Shown here: piece by piece, positions 61,913-64,000 of the stretch | Layout: each line of letters opens with the position of its first letter | Numbering within the stretch: the stretch's first letter is position 1 | NCBI RefSeq assembly: GCF_902859595.1 | Contig: NZ_CADIJQ010000007.1 | Span: forward strand, 1 to 64,000 | Source of the DNA: Achromobacter kerstersii | GTDB lineage: Bacteria > Pseudomonadota > Gammaproteobacteria > Burkholderiales > Burkholderiaceae_B | Direction of reading: 5' to 3' | Length of the DNA: 64,000 nucleotides | Notes under the pieces: generated by a model | Databases searched by the model: none | What the model was told of the DNA's origin: nothing | What the model saw: the letters and a program-made list of their open reading frames with translations, nothing else | Position numbers and translations under genes: made by a program

Positions 61913-62904
61913 TGGCGATGGCTTATTCCTGGCAGCAGGCGCTGCTTTCCACGATGGCTGAATTGCCGCAACACCGCGGCCCCTACGGCGAAGCCGCGCG
62001 CGCCTATGTGATCGTCGACTTTCGTGGCCACCCCGATCTGCTGGCGCGCATCACCGCCACCGAAGACCTGAGCTTTGGCTCGATCTGGGCGCAGACCGGC
62101 CTGGACATCTACGGCGACGTGGCGCCCCTGCTGATCGAAGTGGACGGCGCATCGCAAGGCGTGCTGCGCGGGCCGCGCCGGGCTGATTTCAGTACGTCGC
62201 TTGTGCGCGTGTTGAACGCTCTGCATGAACGCAATGGCGGCCGCTACGCAATGATGAGCTTCGCGTCCGCCGTGCCACTGGAAAAACTCATCGCGCACTT
62301 CGGAAGGTTTTGCGACTACGCCTTGCCCGACGCCAGCGAGTTCTTCCTGCACTGGTACGACGCCCGCATCCTGGCGCGCGCCCTGCAAGTCTGGACCACC
62401 GAGCAGCGCACGCGCTTCGCCTCGCCGCTCATCACCTTGCGCTACGCGCGGCGCGATGGGACGCAGGCGGACGTGTCCGGCACGGGCAGGCTGCCCGCAG
62501 ACCCGCCCGACGGCATCCAACGCTTCACGCCCGAGCAGCACCAGATGCTGTTTGATCTGGACTACCCGGACAAGCTCGCGGTGCAACTACGCCGTCTGTA
62601 TCCCGGGCTGCTGCCCGGCGATCCGGATCAGGATGCGCTGGTGCCTCGCGTGCAAGCCCAGCTGGAACGCGCGCGGGCGCATGGAGTGAAGGGCGACAAG
62701 GACACGTTTGACTATGTGGCGTGGGGCGTGTCGATTTCACCTGGTTTTGATGAGCATCCGTTGATCCGTGAGGGCTTGCGGGGATATCGGCCGGATGCTG
62801 ACGGCGCGCTGGCGAAGGCGCTGGCGAGCGTGCCGGATGCGGTGTGGGATGAGGTGCAGGCGTTGCATTGGGCGCGGGGCGGTATGGCGCGGGATGCCAA
62901 GTGA
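61912..62904 (+). CDS. DUF4123 effector-chaperone adaptor
   Basis: 330 residues; the ATG at 61912 overlaps the vgrG stop, and a GTG one codon earlier is less likely. The N-terminal half is DUF4123 in style: YVIVDFRGHPDLL, SIWAQTGLDIYGDVAPLLIEVD, then FASAVPLEKLIAHFGRFCDYAL and FFLHWYDARIL. Such adaptors load effectors on VgrG and are cleared before firing. The C-terminal third is helical. A damaged copy of its last codons follows at 63700-63825. Confidence 0.85.
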   Translation: MAMAYSWQQALLSTMAELPQHRGPYGEAARAYVIVDFRGHPDLLARITATEDLSFGSIWAQTGLDIYGDVAPLLIEVDGASQGVLRGPRRADFSTSLVRVLNALHERNGGRYAMMSFASAVPLEKLIAHFGRFCDYALPDASEFFLHWYDARILARALQVWTTEQRTRFASPLITLRYARRDGTQADVSGTGRLPADPPDGIQRFTPEQHQMLFDLDYPDKLAVQLRRLYPGLLPGDPDQDALVPRVQAQLERARAHGVKGDKDTFDYVAWGVSISPGFDEHPLIREGLRGYRPDADGALAKALASVPDAVWDEVQALHWARGGMARDAK

Positions 62905-62911
62905 GTCACGA

Positions 62912-63694
62912 ATGCGTAAAGGGTTGATCGGCGTACTGATATGGCTGGGCCTGTTGGCGGGCTGCAATGGCGAGCCTACTTACGGGGGAGTCAGCCTCAT
63001 TGCGTACAACTACACGCCCTGGAGCCTGAATCCAATTCGGATTAGTGATGCATCGGGGAATGTGGCGGGTTCTAGTACCTTGCCCCCCGGCGGGGGCGAG
63101 GGAAGTGTCTCTTGCTGCTACATGTTTAAAGGGACTGACTTCACCGTGAAATGGAGTGGGGGCGACCCTGATTTGATGCGCAAGCACATGTATGACGGGA
63201 AGTGCGATGAGGTCATCTTCAAAAAGCAAACTGCGGTTCATTTTCCGCCCACGGAAGTGCCCGACGGCGATGGGACGCTCATTCTGGAATTGCATATCTA
63301 TCCCGATGAACATATGGAGCTTGCGTTGAGCCGCAAGCTGGAGGGACAAGTCAGGATTCCGATCGTAGAAACCACGCACTGGTTGTACGAGAAGTACCGT
63401 AACGAGCTGGTCGGCTACGAGCAGGCTTACGAGTTGAGAGACGTGCTTGCAAAGGTGACGAAGCAGGCTTGGATTCAATATGGGATTGAAGATGTCGGGG
63501 ACATGCGCGGCTACATGTATCTCTACTTCATCGTGGCTTCCGATTTCGACAAGAACGTCGAGGTCGCGAAAATTCTGAAAGATCCCAACCGAAATCCCGG
63601 CGACTTTGGTCGCGCGGTAGCCGCCTTGTCCGAAGAGAAAATCGCGCAGATCAAGGCGTCTGGGAAGCCTCCCGGAGAAAAGAATGTCCAGTGA
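62912..63694 (+). CDS. DUF3304-type lipoprotein, copy 1
   Basis: 260 residues from ATG 62912, seven bases after the adaptor stop. A lipoprotein signal (LLAGC, Cys about residue 18) is followed by the DUF3304 pattern: GVSLIAYNYTPWSL, then PPGGGEGSVSCCY and VKWSGGD; the C-terminal half (from about 150) has a different, helical sequence. DUF3304 lipoproteins accompany VgrG/DUF4123 units and probably protect against the co-encoded effector; no effector is visible between, so this is inferred. It is repeated at 63826. Confidence 0.75.
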   Translation: MRKGLIGVLIWLGLLAGCNGEPTYGGVSLIAYNYTPWSLNPIRISDASGNVAGSSTLPPGGGEGSVSCCYMFKGTDFTVKWSGGDPDLMRKHMYDGKCDEVIFKKQTAVHFPPTEVPDGDGTLILELHIYPDEHMELALSRKLEGQVRIPIVETTHWLYEKYRNELVGYEQAYELRDVLAKVTKQAWIQYGIEDVGDMRGYMYLYFIVASDFDKNVEVAKILKDPNRNPGDFGRAVAALSEEKIAQIKASGKPPGEKNVQ

Positions 63695-63825
63695 TCAAGT
63701 CTCGTGTGCAAGCGCAACTGGACCGCGCGCGGGGGGCATGGGTTGAAGAGCGATGTCAGAAGTGAAGATGAACAAAACGTCGCGGCAGCAGAGCGGTATG
63801 GCGCGGGACGCCAAGTGAGTCACGA
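63695..63825 (+). pseudogene. Duplicated fragments of the DUF4123 gene end
   Basis: GTGCAAGCGCAACTGGACCG (63707 on) copies the sequence at about 62651 of the adaptor gene, and GGTATGGCGCGGGACGCCAA (about 63796 on) copies its last codons at 62881. The middle is missing. These show that duplication started inside the adaptor gene. Confidence 0.75.
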
Positions 63826-64000
63826 ATGCGTAAAGGGTTGATCGGCGTACTGATATGGCTGGGCCTGTTGGCGGGCTGCAACGGCGAGCCTACTTATTCA
63901 GGCGTCAGTTTCATTACGTACAACTACACGCCTTGGAACTTGGAGCCGGTTAGCCTTAGTGACGCTTCGGGGAATGTGGCCAGTTCCAGCACGCTCATCC
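63826..64000 (+). CDS. DUF3304-type lipoprotein, copy 2 (cut by window edge)
   Basis: The first 58 residues are in the window. MRKGLIGVLIWLGLLAGCNG is identical to copy 1, and the next 38 residues are similar (GVSFITYNYTPWNLEPVSL), so the two arose by tandem duplication and then diverged after the signal peptide. The gene continues beyond 64000. Confidence 0.8.
   Translation, partial: MRKGLIGVLIWLGLLAGCNGEPTYSGVSFITYNYTPWNLEPVSLSDASGNVASSSTLI

Overview
The window looks like a GC-rich betaproteobacterial chromosome of the Alcaligenaceae, most like Achromobacter or Bordetella. This is a judgement from protein style, codon use and gene content (Fur paralogue, AsmA, T6SS type); no database was searched. 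Two mobile regions sit next to or between core genes, and both use lysine tRNA genes as attachment sites.

Region 1 (1-3412) is the end of an integrative conjugative element. All its genes read leftwards: two small DNA-binding-like proteins, an exported protein, a TcpQ/PilL-like lipoprotein and a PilN-type secretin lipoprotein cut by the window edge. It ends in a 3'-half copy of a tRNA-Lys(TTT), followed by that tRNA's old terminator. Region 2 (3413-19098) is core chromosome: a zinc-ribbon protein, a chemoreceptor, LysR, a Fur paralogue with a coupled partner, an AraC regulator, an alpha/beta hydrolase with a Cys nucleophile, a YkgJ protein, DNA glycosylase Tag, an LtaS-like sulfatase, AsmA, a diguanylate cyclase and a TetR/SDR divergent pair.

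Region 3 (19099-47917) is a 28.7-kb genomic island inserted in tRNA-Lys(CTT), bounded by perfect 57-bp direct repeats and visibly poorer in GC than its surroundings. It starts with a tyrosine integrase and ends with an AlpA regulator. It is a defence island: a type III restriction-modification pair (res/mod, 25671-29934), a ShosTA-like DprA/phosphoribosyltransferase pair (30080-32238) and a complete type I Zorya system (zorABCD, 36525-44767) whose first gene is translationally coupled to a small ribbon-helix-helix protein. Between them lie decayed fragments: an SMC/ABC ATPase tail, a rolling-circle Rep with an in-frame stop, an HsdM start, a broken phosphatase-like gene and a doubly frameshifted mobile-element gene. 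There are also unexplained small genes, a 664-residue tyrosine recombinase-like protein and a P4/D5-type primase-helicase. The island appears to have been built by repeated insertion and loss.

Region 4 (47994-64000) is a type VI secretion cluster: PAAR, a pentapeptide-like APDGTY repeat protein, TssA, an OmpA-domain protein, TagF, TssM, an unrecognised membrane protein, an M15 peptidoglycan peptidase, a proline/alanine-rich membrane protein, VgrG, a DUF4123 adaptor, and tandem DUF3304 lipoproteins, the second cut by the right edge. TssM, TagF and the OmpA protein form the envelope-associated part, VgrG and PAAR the spike, and the DUF4123/DUF3304 genes the cargo side.
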